A stretch of 64,000 nt of DNA from Planctomycetota bacterium (GTDB lineage: Bacteria > Planctomycetota > UBA1135 > JADKAF01). Positions 43,452-53,400 of this stretch are shown here, in pieces. Under the pieces are notes generated by a model that worked only from the letters and a program-made list of their open reading frames with translations, was not told the origin of the DNA and did no database searches. A program made the translations under genes and the position numbers. Where the stretch lies: contig JADKAF010000001.1 in assembly GCA_016719295.1 (NCBI GenBank), positions 2,108,001-2,172,000 of the forward strand, given 5' to 3'. How positions within the stretch are numbered: position 1 is the stretch's first letter; each line of letters opens with the position of its first letter.

Positions 43452-45170
43452 ATGAAGAAGAGTATCGCTCAGCTCGCGGGCTGGGGTTGGTCCGCCCTGC
43501 GCTCGCGGCGCTGCTGGGGCCTCGAGCTCGGCCCCACCGCGCTGCGCCTCGTCGCGCTGCGGCGCAGCCGCGAAGGGGCGAGCATCGAGCAGCTCGCGTG
43601 CTCGCGCCTCCTGCCGGAGAGCCGCAGCGTCTCGCCCGCCGAGTACCGGATCCACGCGCATGAGACGCTGGCGGCCTGGAGGCGCACGTTCCACTTGGGT
43701 CGCGAGACGCGCCTCGCCGTCGTCGTGCCGGCGCTCCGCGGAACCATCGCGACGCTCCACCTTCCCCGCGTCGACGGCGCGCGCCTCGCCGAGCTGGCTC
43801 GCTTGGAGGTCGAGAGCGAGCAGCCGCAGCCCCAGGGCGGAGAAGAGCGCGTGATCGCCCTCCGCGAAGAGGCCGGCCCCACCGACACCACGGGGCGGAC
43901 CTTGATCGCGTCCTGGCCGCGCGCGATGCTCGCCAGCTATCTCGATCTGCTCGACTCCGCCGGGCTCTCGGCCGACCGCGTGACCTTCGCGCCGCTGGCC
44001 GACCGCGCGTTCCTCGGCTTCCTGCAGCACCACGAGGGCTTCGAGTCGTGGCGCCCCGACGACAATCTCTGGACCCTGCGCGTCGGCGAGAGCTTGGTCG
44101 AGTGGTCGCGCTCCACCTACGAAGGCTTCAGCTCGACCACGCGGACCGGAGGTCTGGTGCGGCTGCGCCAGCTCCTGCAGCAGGAGCTGGCGCTCGACGC
44201 CCCGCGCGCCCGCGCGCTCGCCGAGGATCTGGAGCGCGGCGTCCCACCGCCGAACGCCGCGGTGCAGCTCGCCCTCGACCTCTATCTCGACGAACTGGTG
44301 CAGAAGCTCGAGGAGGAACGCGGACGCCGACCGCTCTCCGCCTCGCCTCGGCGACTCCTCCTGCTCGGGACGGGCGGATCGCTGCACGGGCTCGCGCCGC
44401 GCCTCGAGAGCGCCTTCGACGTGGCGGTGAAGCACCTGGCCCACTTCCCGCGCCTCGCCATGTGCGAAGGCTGCGACGGTCATCTGCGCACCGAGCTCGG
44501 GGACTTCGTGCCCAGCATCGGCGCCGCCCTCGCGCTCGATTGGGAATCGGCGCCGATCGCCGACCTCGCGCCGCGCGACGCTTCGAAGGGCGCGCGCCGA
44601 GGCGCCAGTCTGCGCCTCGCGCTCGCGAGCGGACTCGTGCTGGCCGCCGGCTGGCTGGAGATGCGGCGCGCGGCGTGCTCGCAGAGCGAATCGGGAGGTG
44701 CCCCCCAGGTGCTGGCGGCGCGCGAGGGCCAGGCGCGCCTGGACGCCGTCGAGCGACGGGCGCGAGCGCTGGAGCACGCGATCGACGAGGAGCTCCGCAC
44801 GGAGCGGGTCGCGCTGGATTGGATCGGGAGCTGGAGCGCGCTTCCCGAGACCGCGCGCCTGCTCGGCGCGCAGTGGTCCGCGAGCGCCGACGAGACGCAG
44901 ATCGAGCTCGACCTGAGCTTGCCGCGCCCAGCGCTCGCCGCGGACGAGAGCGGCGCGCAGCTCGCCGAGGCCTTGCTCTCCGGTCCCCTGGCGCCGTGGC
45001 TCCAAGCCCTGCACCAAGGCATCGAGAGCGCCGAGACCGATCGGCCGGGGAGCGCCTGGGAGCTGCAGCCCGAAGCCACGCGGAGCGCTCCCGATCCCGC
45101 GGACTCGCAGCGCTGGCGCCTCTCGCTCCGCCTGCGCCGCAACGACCCGACCGAGGAGGGCACCCGATGA
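43452..45170 (+). CDS. PilM/GspL-like actin-fold inner-membrane platform protein
   Basis: A 572-residue protein. Its first 370 residues resemble PilM/GspL actin-like domains (WGLELGPTALRLVALRRSRE, then LLLLGTGGSLHGLAPRL). A single membrane helix follows at about residues 391-406 (LALASGLVLAAGWLEM), with a periplasmic ferredoxin-like region of the PilN or GspL type after it. It therefore looks like PilM fused to PilN, as in GspL. In type IV pili and type II secretion these proteins align the secretin with the assembly motor. CGGAGG precedes the ATG at 43452. The next gene overlaps by 4 bp. Confidence 0.7.
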   Translation: MKKSIAQLAGWGWSALRSRRCWGLELGPTALRLVALRRSREGASIEQLACSRLLPESRSVSPAEYRIHAHETLAAWRRTFHLGRETRLAVVVPALRGTIATLHLPRVDGARLAELARLEVESEQPQPQGGEERVIALREEAGPTDTTGRTLIASWPRAMLASYLDLLDSAGLSADRVTFAPLADRAFLGFLQHHEGFESWRPDDNLWTLRVGESLVEWSRSTYEGFSSTTRTGGLVRLRQLLQQELALDAPRARALAEDLERGVPPPNAAVQLALDLYLDELVQKLEEERGRRPLSASPRRLLLLGTGGSLHGLAPRLESAFDVAVKHLAHFPRLAMCEGCDGHLRTELGDFVPSIGAALALDWESAPIADLAPRDASKGARRGASLRLALASGLVLAAGWLEMRRAACSQSESGGAPQVLAAREGQARLDAVERRARALEHAIDEELRTERVALDWIGSWSALPETARLLGAQWSASADETQIELDLSLPRPALAADESGAQLAEALLSGPLAPWLQALHQGIESAETDRPGSAWELQPEATRSAPDPADSQRWRLSLRLRRNDPTEEGTR

Positions 45171-45736
45171 TCCGCGACGCCTGCGCCGCGGCCTTGGCCG
45201 TCGGAGCACTCGCCTGGGCCGCTCGCCTCCTCTGGCTCGGACCGCCGGTCGAGACCCGCGAGGAAGAGCCGCTCGTCCCCTGGGTCGACGCCAGCTGCGG
45301 CGCCCAGATCGAGGGCGCCCTCGACGAGCTCGCCCCGAAGCTCGCGCCGAAGGCCCTCGATGCGCCCTCGCCGACCGGTATCGCCGCGGCGCGCGCGACG
45401 CTGGCGGAAACCGGCGACGGCGAGCTCGGCCCCGCGGGACTCGCGCTCGCGCGTTGCCTCGACTCCGCGGCGCGCCACGGCATCGAGGCTCGCTGGTCGC
45501 GCCCGCTCGCGGGCGGGTCCGAGCTCGAAGCCGAGTTCCGTGCGCCCGCCGAGATCGCCGTCGCTTGGTGGGAGGACCTGCTCCTCGCCACCGCGGGCTC
45601 GCCGCTCGAGCCGCGCGCTTGCCGCTGGTCCGTGCTCGGGCCGATCGCGAGCGACGCGAACGCCGAGATCGTCGGTCGCCTGCGCTTGCACATCGCCGCG
45701 TTGCCTCCGGCACCTCGCGTGGAGGGCGCGCGATGA
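45167..45736 (+). CDS. bitopic protein in PilO/GspM position
   Basis: A 189-residue protein with one N-terminal membrane helix (AALAVGALAWAARLLWLG) and a periplasmic domain of about 150 residues. Its size, topology and place directly after the pilM-like gene fit PilO/GspM, but the sequence is too divergent to prove this. ATGA overlaps with both the previous and the next gene suggest tight coupling and an equimolar complex. A conserved-looking segment is EFRAPAEIAVAWWEDLLLAT. Confidence 0.6.
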   Translation: MIRDACAAALAVGALAWAARLLWLGPPVETREEEPLVPWVDASCGAQIEGALDELAPKLAPKALDAPSPTGIAAARATLAETGDGELGPAGLALARCLDSAARHGIEARWSRPLAGGSELEAEFRAPAEIAVAWWEDLLLATAGSPLEPRACRWSVLGPIASDANAEIVGRLRLHIAALPPAPRVEGAR

Positions 45737-46800
45737 AGCAGACGGCCTCCTGGATCCTGCGCACGCTGCGCATCGCCCTCGCGCTGGGGGCGACCCTGCT
45801 GGCCTTCGCTCTGCTCTTCGGCCCGCGGCTGCAGGACGCCTCCGCGAGCAAGCGAGGGGCCGGTCTCGCTTCCACCTCCGAGGAGCTACGCGTCGAGGGA
45901 ACCGACGCGGTGATGGCGCGCCTCGGTCGCTTGCGCGACGGCGAGCGCGCGGTCCGCGCGCTGCGCGCGGCGAACGCATCGGCGGCCCGCGCCGCTGCGG
46001 GGACGCTGCGCAGGAGCGCCGCGGAGATCGAGGCCTCGCGCCGTGCGCGACCGGTCGTCGAGGCGCAACCGGCCCCCGGCGCCCGCTTCCTCCCGCCGAT
46101 CCAGCTCCTCGCGGCCGTCCCCACCGCGAGCGGCGACCGCGTCGAAGTGGCCCTCAGCTGGTCGCCCGAGGATCCCAACCTCCCCGCGCTCGAATACGAG
46201 GTCTGGCGCTGGACCCCCACCACCGAGCCCGAGCTCATCGCCTCGAAGCTGAGCGCGCCGCGCTACGTCGACGCCAAGCTCGTCCCGGGGCCGATCGAGA
46301 TCGGCTACTCGGTCTTCGCGGTTACCGGGGATGGCTCGGGATCTAGGAGCGAGGGTCGCGCGGTGCAGGTCGAGCTTCCGGCTCTTCACGCGCTGGTCCT
46401 CGTCGAGGACCAGCCGGCGGAGCGGAGCGAGCCTCCTCCCGCGACCGAAGAGGCATCGGAGCCGCCGCCCGGCGAGCCCGCCTCCACGCGGATCGAAGTG
46501 CGCCGCTTGGGGGATGGGTTCACGGAGGTGGTCGAGGTGCGTCCGGGACAGGCCCTCGGCCAAGCGTGCTCCACCGGCCTCGAGCTCGTGGCGCTGCGCT
46601 GGGTCGAGGTCGCTCGGCCGATCCGCTACCGCGAGCCGGTGTTCCGCAGCGATGGAACCCTCGAGCCCGGGGAACGCGGAGCGCAGACCAAGACCTTCGT
46701 GCTCGAGGAGCGGGTCTGGCTGCCGGCCGCCGAAGCGCGGGACGGCTGGGGGCGCACCCTCCAGATCCTGCCGCCTTCCGAGCTTCCGCGCACGCGCTGA
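45733..46800 (+). CDS. membrane-anchored FnIII-like protein in PilP position
   Basis: The 355-residue product has an N-terminal membrane helix (RIALALGATLLAFALLFGPR), an Arg- and Ala-rich helical stretch, and a central fibronectin III-like domain (VALSWSPEDPNLPALEYEVW, then GPIEIGYSVFAVTG). A Pro/Glu-rich linker leads to a C-terminal domain with VRRLGDGFTEVVEVRPGQ. It lies where pilP occurs in pilMNOPQ operons, so it could link the inner-membrane platform to the secretin. It is not recognisably homologous to PilP. The 346 nt after it carry the secretin leader. Confidence 0.65.
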   Translation: MKQTASWILRTLRIALALGATLLAFALLFGPRLQDASASKRGAGLASTSEELRVEGTDAVMARLGRLRDGERAVRALRAANASAARAAAGTLRRSAAEIEASRRARPVVEAQPAPGARFLPPIQLLAAVPTASGDRVEVALSWSPEDPNLPALEYEVWRWTPTTEPELIASKLSAPRYVDAKLVPGPIEIGYSVFAVTGDGSGSRSEGRAVQVELPALHALVLVEDQPAERSEPPPATEEASEPPPGEPASTRIEVRRLGDGFTEVVEVRPGQALGQACSTGLELVALRWVEVARPIRYREPVFRSDGTLEPGERGAQTKTFVLEERVWLPAAEARDGWGRTLQILPPSELPRTR

Positions 46801-46850
46801 GCGGGCGTCGGAGCCGCGGAAGGCGACGCCTCGGACGCGAGCATTTCGCG

Positions 46851-46891
46851 CTGGATCGGGATCGCGAGATCGCTAACCTATGCCCCGCTCC
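46851..46891 (+). promoter_or_regulatory. candidate promoter of the first secretin
   Basis: CTGGAT (46851-46856), a 17-nt spacer and TAACCT (46874-46879) are followed by GCCCCGCTCC at 46882-46891. The boxes are weak individually. The -10 box and the downstream block recur with identical spacing upstream of the second secretin, which supports a shared promoter architecture. The predicted leader is about 260 nt. Confidence 0.4.
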
Positions 46892-46992
46892 GGGCGGCCT
46901 CCTGCCCGGCCCGTACGCTCGATACTCATCACCGCCACCCGTCTCGACAGCAGCGTCCCACTGCGTCTCGGTCCGTCGACTCTCCGCCCGGA

Positions 46993-47056
46993 CCGCGCCG
47001 TTCTCGAACGGCGCGCCGAATCCGGGCCGCGCCGTTCTTGAACGACGCGCCGAATC
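46993..47056 (+). repeat. tandem 30-bp repeat with inner palindromes in the secretin leader
   Basis: Two 30-bp units, 46993-47022 and 47027-47056, differ at two positions. Each contains an inverted repeat around GTTC-N2-GAAC. In the first, CGCGCCGTTC pairs perfectly with GAACGGCGCG around a 2-base centre. In the second, one position is mismatched. They lie about 90-150 nt upstream of the first secretin gene and could be operators or RNA hairpins. The rest of the 346-bp gap holds no gene. Confidence 0.7.
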
Positions 47057-47146
47057 GATGTCGCCGGCCCCGCCGTGCTTCGCTCGAGCTTCGAGCCACG
47101 TGACGTCGCGAAGGCATTCAACAGTCTCTCTCGAGGTAGGAACCCC

Positions 47147-49954
47147 ATGACGGACTCCGCGTTCCGCCGCTTGATGGGCCTCTTCGGCCCACTCGCGTGC
47201 CGCGCACCGCTCGCCGGTAGAACGAAAGCGAGCGGGTTGCCCGCTCTCGCGCTCAGCGCGACCTTGGCGAGCGGCATGCTGACCGGCGGTATGGTCAGCC
47301 TCGGCAGCATCGTGACGCTCGGCGGCTGTGCTAGCTCTCCGGAAGACGCCAGCGCGACGGAAGGCAGCACGCCCTCGACCGATGATGATGCGGGCGAGCA
47401 GCCCTCCGAGGGTGCCGCGCCGGTCGCCGATGGCGACAGCGAGGCTCCCGCGGGCGAAGGGGCGGTGGCCGACGCGACCGAGATGGGCGCTCAGGAGAAC
47501 GCCGCCGGCGTGAGCCGCCAGGGAGCGACGGGCCAGGAGCCCGCGAGCGAGTTCGAGCGGACCCGCTTGCTCGCGCAGCTCGTGCAGCAGGGCGACTTCT
47601 ACACGCAGGCCGGGCAGTACGAGCAGGCGCTGGACTTCTACAGCCGCGCGCTCCAGCTCGCGCCGAACGACGCGCGCGTGAACGGCAAGGTCCTCGAGAT
47701 CCACAAGCTGATCGGCGATCGCACGGCGACGGCGATCCGCAGCATCCAGGACGAGGTCCAGCGCGAGGTGCTGAGCCGGGCGCTGAGCCGCGCCTCCGCG
47801 CTGCGCGCGATCGAGCGCGGCGGCGAAGCCCGTACGGTGAAGGACTACGACGGGGCTCTCGAAGCCTACGAGCAGGCGCTCACGCTGGTGAAGGTGAATA
47901 CCCTCATCCAGGACGAGACGCTGAGCGAGATGGCCGTGATGAGCCTGATCGCGGCCACGAAGGGCGAGCGCGATCAGTATCTGCGCGAGCAGATGGAAGC
48001 CCGCGAGAACGAGGCCGAGCGCCTCTCCGAATCCGAGCGCCGCGCGCAGACGCAGCGCCAGGCCGCGGAAGTGTCCCGCTGGATGCACGAAGCTCGCATC
48101 GCCTTCCAGAACGGCGACTTCGAGCAGGCGCTGCGCGCGCTCGATCGCGTCCTGCACCGCCGCCCCGATCTCGATGAAGCGGTGACGCTGCGCGACATGG
48201 TCGAGGACGCTCGCCGCGAGAAGTCCGAGACCGAGATCCGCGATCGCTTCCGCTACGAGTGGATCAAGACCATGCAGGAGATCGAGCACTCCGATCTCCC
48301 GCAGAACCAGGTCATCATGCACGAGGACCGCGAGCACTGGCGCGAGGTCTCCGCGCGCACGCCGCTCCGCCTCGGCGAAGACGCGATCGCCCGCGATCCG
48401 CGCGACCTCGAGATCGAGCGCGCGCTCGGCGAGAAGGTCCTGATCCCCGCCGAGATCGCCGACGCCGAGCTCATGGCCGACGTCCTGAAGACGATCTCGA
48501 AGCGCATCGGCGTCAACGTGCAGCTCTTGCTCGAAGCCGGCGCCGAGGAAGAAGGCGTCGCCTCTGCGAAGAACCACCTCGGTCTCGTCGGCGGCACGAT
48601 GACGATGAGCGAGTGGCTGCGCAACTTGCCGCTCACGCCGTCGGCCATGACGCACCGCGTGCGCAACGGCGTCGTGCAGGTCCTGCCGCGCTCGCTCGCG
48701 CTGAAGGACACGATGGTCCGCCGCTTCTACGAAGTGAGCGAGATCGTCCGCAAGGTCGCCTTCTACCCGACGAAGGAGATCAACCTCTACCGTCCGGGCG
48801 CCGAGGACTTCGCGACCGAGGAAGAACCGCCGGAAGAGGCGCTGATCGCTTCCGCCGAGACCTTGCCCGACCTCATCAAGGCCAACATCGCCCGCGGTGA
48901 CGCGAGCTGGGACGCCGGTGCGATCGTCGAAGTCACTCCGAGCGGCACGCTGGTCGTCATGCACACCCCCGAGGTGCACGCCCAGATCGAGGAGCTCCTC
49001 GCCGCGCTGCAGGGCGCCACGCGCGTGATGGTCGACGTCCAGTCGCGCTTCATGAGCGTCGCGGATAACTTCCTCGAAGACATCGGCGTCGACCTCCGCG
49101 GCCTGGGCGACCAGTCCGGCGGCGAAGGCGAGCCGGGCAAGGGCACCGCGCTCTTCTTCGATGACTTCGGCGACGCGCCGGGCAGCCCGCTCGAGCCGGG
49201 CCGCATCGGCACCGACAACACGGCCGGCATCTACTACTCGCGCGGCTCGGATGGCGACATCCTCGGCCGTACCGAGAACCTCTACGACCGCGCCCTCGGC
49301 AACGAGTCGATCCTCACCAACTCGGGCGGCCTCTCGGCGCAGTACACCTTCCTCGACGACACGCAGATCGAGGCCGTGCTGCGCGCGGTGTCCAAGTCCG
49401 AGCGACTGCAGCTCATCACCGCGCCCCGCCTGCTCGTGTACAACACCGAGCGCGCGAACATCTCGGTGACGAACCAGGTCTCCTACGTCTCCGACTTCGA
49501 CGTCGAGATCGCGCAGGCGGCCTCGATCGCCGACCCGGTGATCCAGGTGATCTCGGACGGTGTCGTCCTCGACGTGACGCCGATCGTGTCGGCCGACCGC
49601 CGCTTCATCACGATGGAGCTGCGCCCGACGGTGGCGACGCTGACCCGTCCGATCCGCGAAGTGACGACCACCCTGGGCGTCGGCTCGCCGGTGACGATCC
49701 AGCTCCCCGAGCTGGAGATCCAGCGCGTGCGCACGACGGTCACGATGCCGGACGGCGCCACGCTGCTGCTCGGTGGCCAGAACATCTCGGAGAAGCAGGA
49801 CTTCACCTCGGGCATCCCGGTCCTCTCGGACATCCCGGTGATCTCGTTCTTCTTCTCGCGGAAGGGTCGCTACACGAGCAATCGGCGCCTGCTGATCCTC
49901 CTGAAGGCCGAGATCGTGATCCTCGAGGAGCACGAGCCCGAGCTCTTCCAATAG
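47147..49954 (+). CDS. TPR-secretin lipoprotein (first copy)
   Basis: A 935-residue outer-membrane channel protein. Its long N-terminus ends in a lipobox (VTLGGC, Cys61). TPR-like repeats follow (FYTQAGQYEQALDFYSRALQ; FQNGDFEQALRALDRVLHRR), then ring-building domains and a C-terminal secretin domain with FMSVADNFLEDIGVDLRGLG and VTMPDGATLLLGG. Ordinary secretins need a separate pilotin and TPR partners. Here both features appear to be built in. AGGA lies upstream of the ATG. It follows PilMNOP-like genes, so it corresponds to PilQ/GspD. A perfect terminator lies at 50001-50045. Confidence 0.88.
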   Translation: MTDSAFRRLMGLFGPLACRAPLAGRTKASGLPALALSATLASGMLTGGMVSLGSIVTLGGCASSPEDASATEGSTPSTDDDAGEQPSEGAAPVADGDSEAPAGEGAVADATEMGAQENAAGVSRQGATGQEPASEFERTRLLAQLVQQGDFYTQAGQYEQALDFYSRALQLAPNDARVNGKVLEIHKLIGDRTATAIRSIQDEVQREVLSRALSRASALRAIERGGEARTVKDYDGALEAYEQALTLVKVNTLIQDETLSEMAVMSLIAATKGERDQYLREQMEARENEAERLSESERRAQTQRQAAEVSRWMHEARIAFQNGDFEQALRALDRVLHRRPDLDEAVTLRDMVEDARREKSETEIRDRFRYEWIKTMQEIEHSDLPQNQVIMHEDREHWREVSARTPLRLGEDAIARDPRDLEIERALGEKVLIPAEIADAELMADVLKTISKRIGVNVQLLLEAGAEEEGVASAKNHLGLVGGTMTMSEWLRNLPLTPSAMTHRVRNGVVQVLPRSLALKDTMVRRFYEVSEIVRKVAFYPTKEINLYRPGAEDFATEEEPPEEALIASAETLPDLIKANIARGDASWDAGAIVEVTPSGTLVVMHTPEVHAQIEELLAALQGATRVMVDVQSRFMSVADNFLEDIGVDLRGLGDQSGGEGEPGKGTALFFDDFGDAPGSPLEPGRIGTDNTAGIYYSRGSDGDILGRTENLYDRALGNESILTNSGGLSAQYTFLDDTQIEAVLRAVSKSERLQLITAPRLLVYNTERANISVTNQVSYVSDFDVEIAQAASIADPVIQVISDGVVLDVTPIVSADRRFITMELRPTVATLTRPIREVTTTLGVGSPVTIQLPELEIQRVRTTVTMPDGATLLLGGQNISEKQDFTSGIPVLSDIPVISFFFSRKGRYTSNRRLLILLKAEIVILEEHEPELFQ

Positions 49955-50000
49955 CGCGACCTGCCGCGAGCGAAGAGCTCGCGGCGATGGATCCGCTCCC

Positions 50001-50045
50001 CGCGGGGCCGAGAGGTGCGATACCTCTCGGCCCCGCGCCGTTTTT
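50001..50045 (+). terminator. intrinsic terminator after the first secretin gene
   Basis: The arms 50001-50016 and 50022-50037 form a perfect 16-bp stem with a 5-nt loop. CCGTTTTTC follows directly. It lies 47 nt after the secretin stop. Confidence 0.92.
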
Positions 50046-50097
50046 CGAGGAGCTCTGCTTCGCAGAGTCGCGCCTGTTCTCGAGCGCAGGAAGCGGG

Positions 50098-50125
50098 TTG
50101 CACACGCGCCGCGCGCGTGCAGAAT
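50098..50125 (+). promoter_or_regulatory. candidate promoter of the large TPR gene with operator-like palindrome
   Basis: TTGCAC (50098-50103), a 16-nt spacer and CAGAAT (50120-50125; 4/6 match) follow the terminator. The region between them is an imperfect palindrome bounded by TGCAC and GTGCA. The predicted leader is about 340 nt. Apart from this, the 514-bp gap 49955-50468 holds only the terminator. Confidence 0.35.
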
Positions 50126-50468
50126 CTCCCACCCGCCGACCGCGGCTGGACGGCGCCCTCCCGTCCAGCGCGTGCGACCGCGCCGCGAAGACGGCTCGAA
50201 GCGAACCGCGCGGAGCGCGAGCCGTTACGGCACTCGCTCCCCTGCGATCCGCCCGGGCCGCACTCTTCCGTGCGCCGGTACTCCGCGCGCACGGCGGGTG
50301 CACGACACCTTGAATCGATGAGCTCGCGCTCGATGGCGAAGCGAGATTCGTTCGCCCCCGAGATGGAGTTCGTCGTCGATCCAGCATCGCCGGGTACGGC
50401 GCGCTGCCACTGCCGGATGCGGCGTGCGGGGCGCCGAGCTCTCCCGCAACGATCCAGGAGCCATTTCC

Positions 50469-53400
50469 ATGAGTAGGTCTGCGGACCGCCTGCTGCCCGC
50501 TTCGCTCATCTCGGTCCTCGTGAGCGCGATCGCCGCGCCGGAGCTGCGTGCTCAGGACCTGCCTGCGAATCGCCGCCTCGACCTCGCCGCGGGGCTCGCG
50601 CGTGAATTCGGCTTCGTCGACCTCGCGCAGAAGATCGTCGAGGACCTGCGCAAGTCCCCTGGCGCCAACGAAGAGCAGCTCGCCTTCGTGCTCTCCTCGC
50701 TGCTGCGCGACGCGATCGCGAGCACGGCTCCCGGGCTGTCCAGCACGGACGCGGCCGAGCGCGGCACGGCGTATCGCGAGCGCCTCTCCGCCTACGACAA
50801 GGCGATCGACGCCTTCGACGCGTACCTCGGGGACAAGAACCGCACCTACCAGCGCTCCGAGGCCGCGCGCGACATGCTGCGCCTCGTGCGCGAGAAGCTC
50901 GACATCACGCTCTTCTGGCTCGAGACCGACACCGACCAGAGCGCCGAGGTGAAGAGCCACGTGATCGACAGCGCGATCGAGCGCCAGATCTCGGGCAAGA
51001 AGCGCTGGCAGGCCTCGGTCACGCACGCCGACGTCGAGACGGGCGACATCGAGAAGAAGATCGAAGCGCTCTACGACGCGATGGAGGGCGACGAGGAGAA
51101 GGACAAGCCCCTCATCGAGCAGATCGAAGAGCTCGAGACCGCGCTCGCGCGCCTCCAGTTCGAGAAGGGCGAGATCTACCTCGCGCAGTACAAGCTGCTC
51201 ACCAGCGGCAATCCGAACGCGGCCGACGCGAAGCAGTTCCTCGACGTCGCGACGCGCACCTTCCGCGAGATCGCGGACTCGGCCGGCGACAGCTCGAACG
51301 CCGGCATGTACGCCACCGCGCGTCAGGCGGAGTGCTACCTCTACGGCGGCAAGGTGAAGGAGGCGCTGCGCTTCTTCACGCGCGTCTACGACGCTGCGGT
51401 GCCGCGTCCCAAGCTCGAAGCCGGGCAGACCGAGTTCGACCCGCTCTCGATCGAGCCGCTCCAGGATCAGTGGGCCTTCGCGCGCGACGAGCAGAAGATG
51501 AGCCCGGCCGAGTACCAGGGCTATCTGCGCGGTCGGCGCCAGCCGATGTGCCAGGCCTATGAGACGGCGATCCGTCTCTTCCGCGCGAAGAACTTCCTCC
51601 CCGAGGCGCTCGACATCGCGAACCAGTTCCTCGAGGAGCGCAAGCGCTGGAAGCTGGCGACGGAGTCCGGCGAGCCCGCTCTGCGCGAGCTCGGCAACTT
51701 CGACGCGGCCTATCGCGCGACGCTGGAGGCCGGCATCGTGCTCTCGCTCGCCGGCCAGACCGGGGCCGCGCTCGAGCTCACGTGGACCGTGGCGCAGGCG
51801 AACCTCGATCCGCTGACCGTGCGACCGACGAGCCTGCTCGGTCGCAAGGCGATCGACGCGATCCGCCAGATCGCCGCGCACGTCGAGGAAGGTCAGCTCA
51901 ACGCGGAGCAGTACCGCGCGGCGGCGATCGCGGCCTACCTCGACAAGGACTACCGCGCGGCGGTGACGCTGTTCCGCAAGGCCCTGAAGCGCTTCGGCGA
52001 GGTCGGCACCAGCGGGGAGCTCGTTCCCGCCGAGACCTTCCTGGTCATCTGCTACGACCACCTGACCCGCTGCTACACCTTCCTCACCGAAGGCGGCGAG
52101 CCGCGCCGACATCTCGCGGCGATGGCCGCGCGCAACGGGGCCTTGAACTTCTTCGAAGAAGACGAGCGCTACGCCGGCGCGACCTCGCCGCGCTGCGAAG
52201 TGACGCAGCGCTTCCGGACCGCCGTGGGCAAGCTCGAGACCGAGGACCCCGCCTCGCTGAAGCTCTGCGAGCGCTGGAAGGACGAGGCGAGCGTGCTCGG
52301 CAGCATCCGCTGCAACGAGGGCACGGTCGATCTCGCGATCTCCGACGCCGCGAAGAGCATCAACGCCGATCGCTTCGAGCGCGCGATCAGCGAGCTCAAG
52401 AACGTCACCGAGACCGAGCACCCGAAGTACTTCCAGGCCCAAGCGCTGATCGGCCGCTGCCACTACGAGATCGCGATGAACGCCAAGTCGGCCGACGACA
52501 AGGCGAAAGCGGTCGCCGAGTTCCAGAAGGCGACGCAGCAGCTCGAGAAGAGCATCGCCGACCTCGCCAAGCGCAAGGAAGACGAGAAGAAGAAGGGCAA
52601 GGTCTTCACCGCCGCGCGTGAAGCGACCTTCGTCGAGCTCGCGCACTACTACGCGGGACGCTCTTGCCGCGAGCTGATGGGTCTCGCCGCGGAAGCGGAG
52701 AAGGACGGCCTGCGCAAGAAGGCCATCGACCACTTCCGCGAGTCGTCGAACGAGCCGTGGCAGAACGCCCAGTTCGGCACGCTCTCGATGTCTTTCGGCA
52801 TCCCGCTGCTCATCGAGGCGAAGCAGACCGAGGAAGCGAAGACCTGGTTCGAGAAGCTCGACACGAAGCTCGGCACGGTGGACCCGAAGGCGCTCGTGAA
52901 TCCGGCCTTCTCGCTCTACTCCGCGCTGAAGCCCGAGGCGATGCCGGACAGCGATCTCGGCCTCGATCCGCGCTTCGATCTGGCGACCTACGAGCTCTTC
53001 AAGCAGACCGCTCACTACCTGGGCCGCATGAACTCGGGCAGCTCGCCCAAGTTCACCAACCTCTGGCTCGAGGCGCGCTACCTGACCGAGATCGCGAAGA
53101 CGGGTGCTCCGGGGATCGCGGAAGCGGCGCTCGCGAAGTGGACCGCGATCGCCAGCCTGCCGGAGGCCGCGAAGCAGGACAACTTCCGCATCCCGATCGC
53201 GCGCACGCGCCTCCTGATCGGCGGCCTGGAGAACTACCGCGAGGCGGCCGCGGCCTTCGCCGCGAAGTGCTTCTATCCCTGGACGCGCGACGCGAACGGC
53301 GCCCAGGACTGGAGCGCCGCGCAGGGCTGGACCACCGGCAAGCGCAAGATGACCATCAAGCTGCGCGACAAGTCCGAGAGCGAGTACGTTCTCGACGGCG

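Noticed and set aside
46993..47056. CRISPR-like array
   Set aside because: Only two copies with a 4-bp gap and no cas genes. It is a tandem repeat, not an array.
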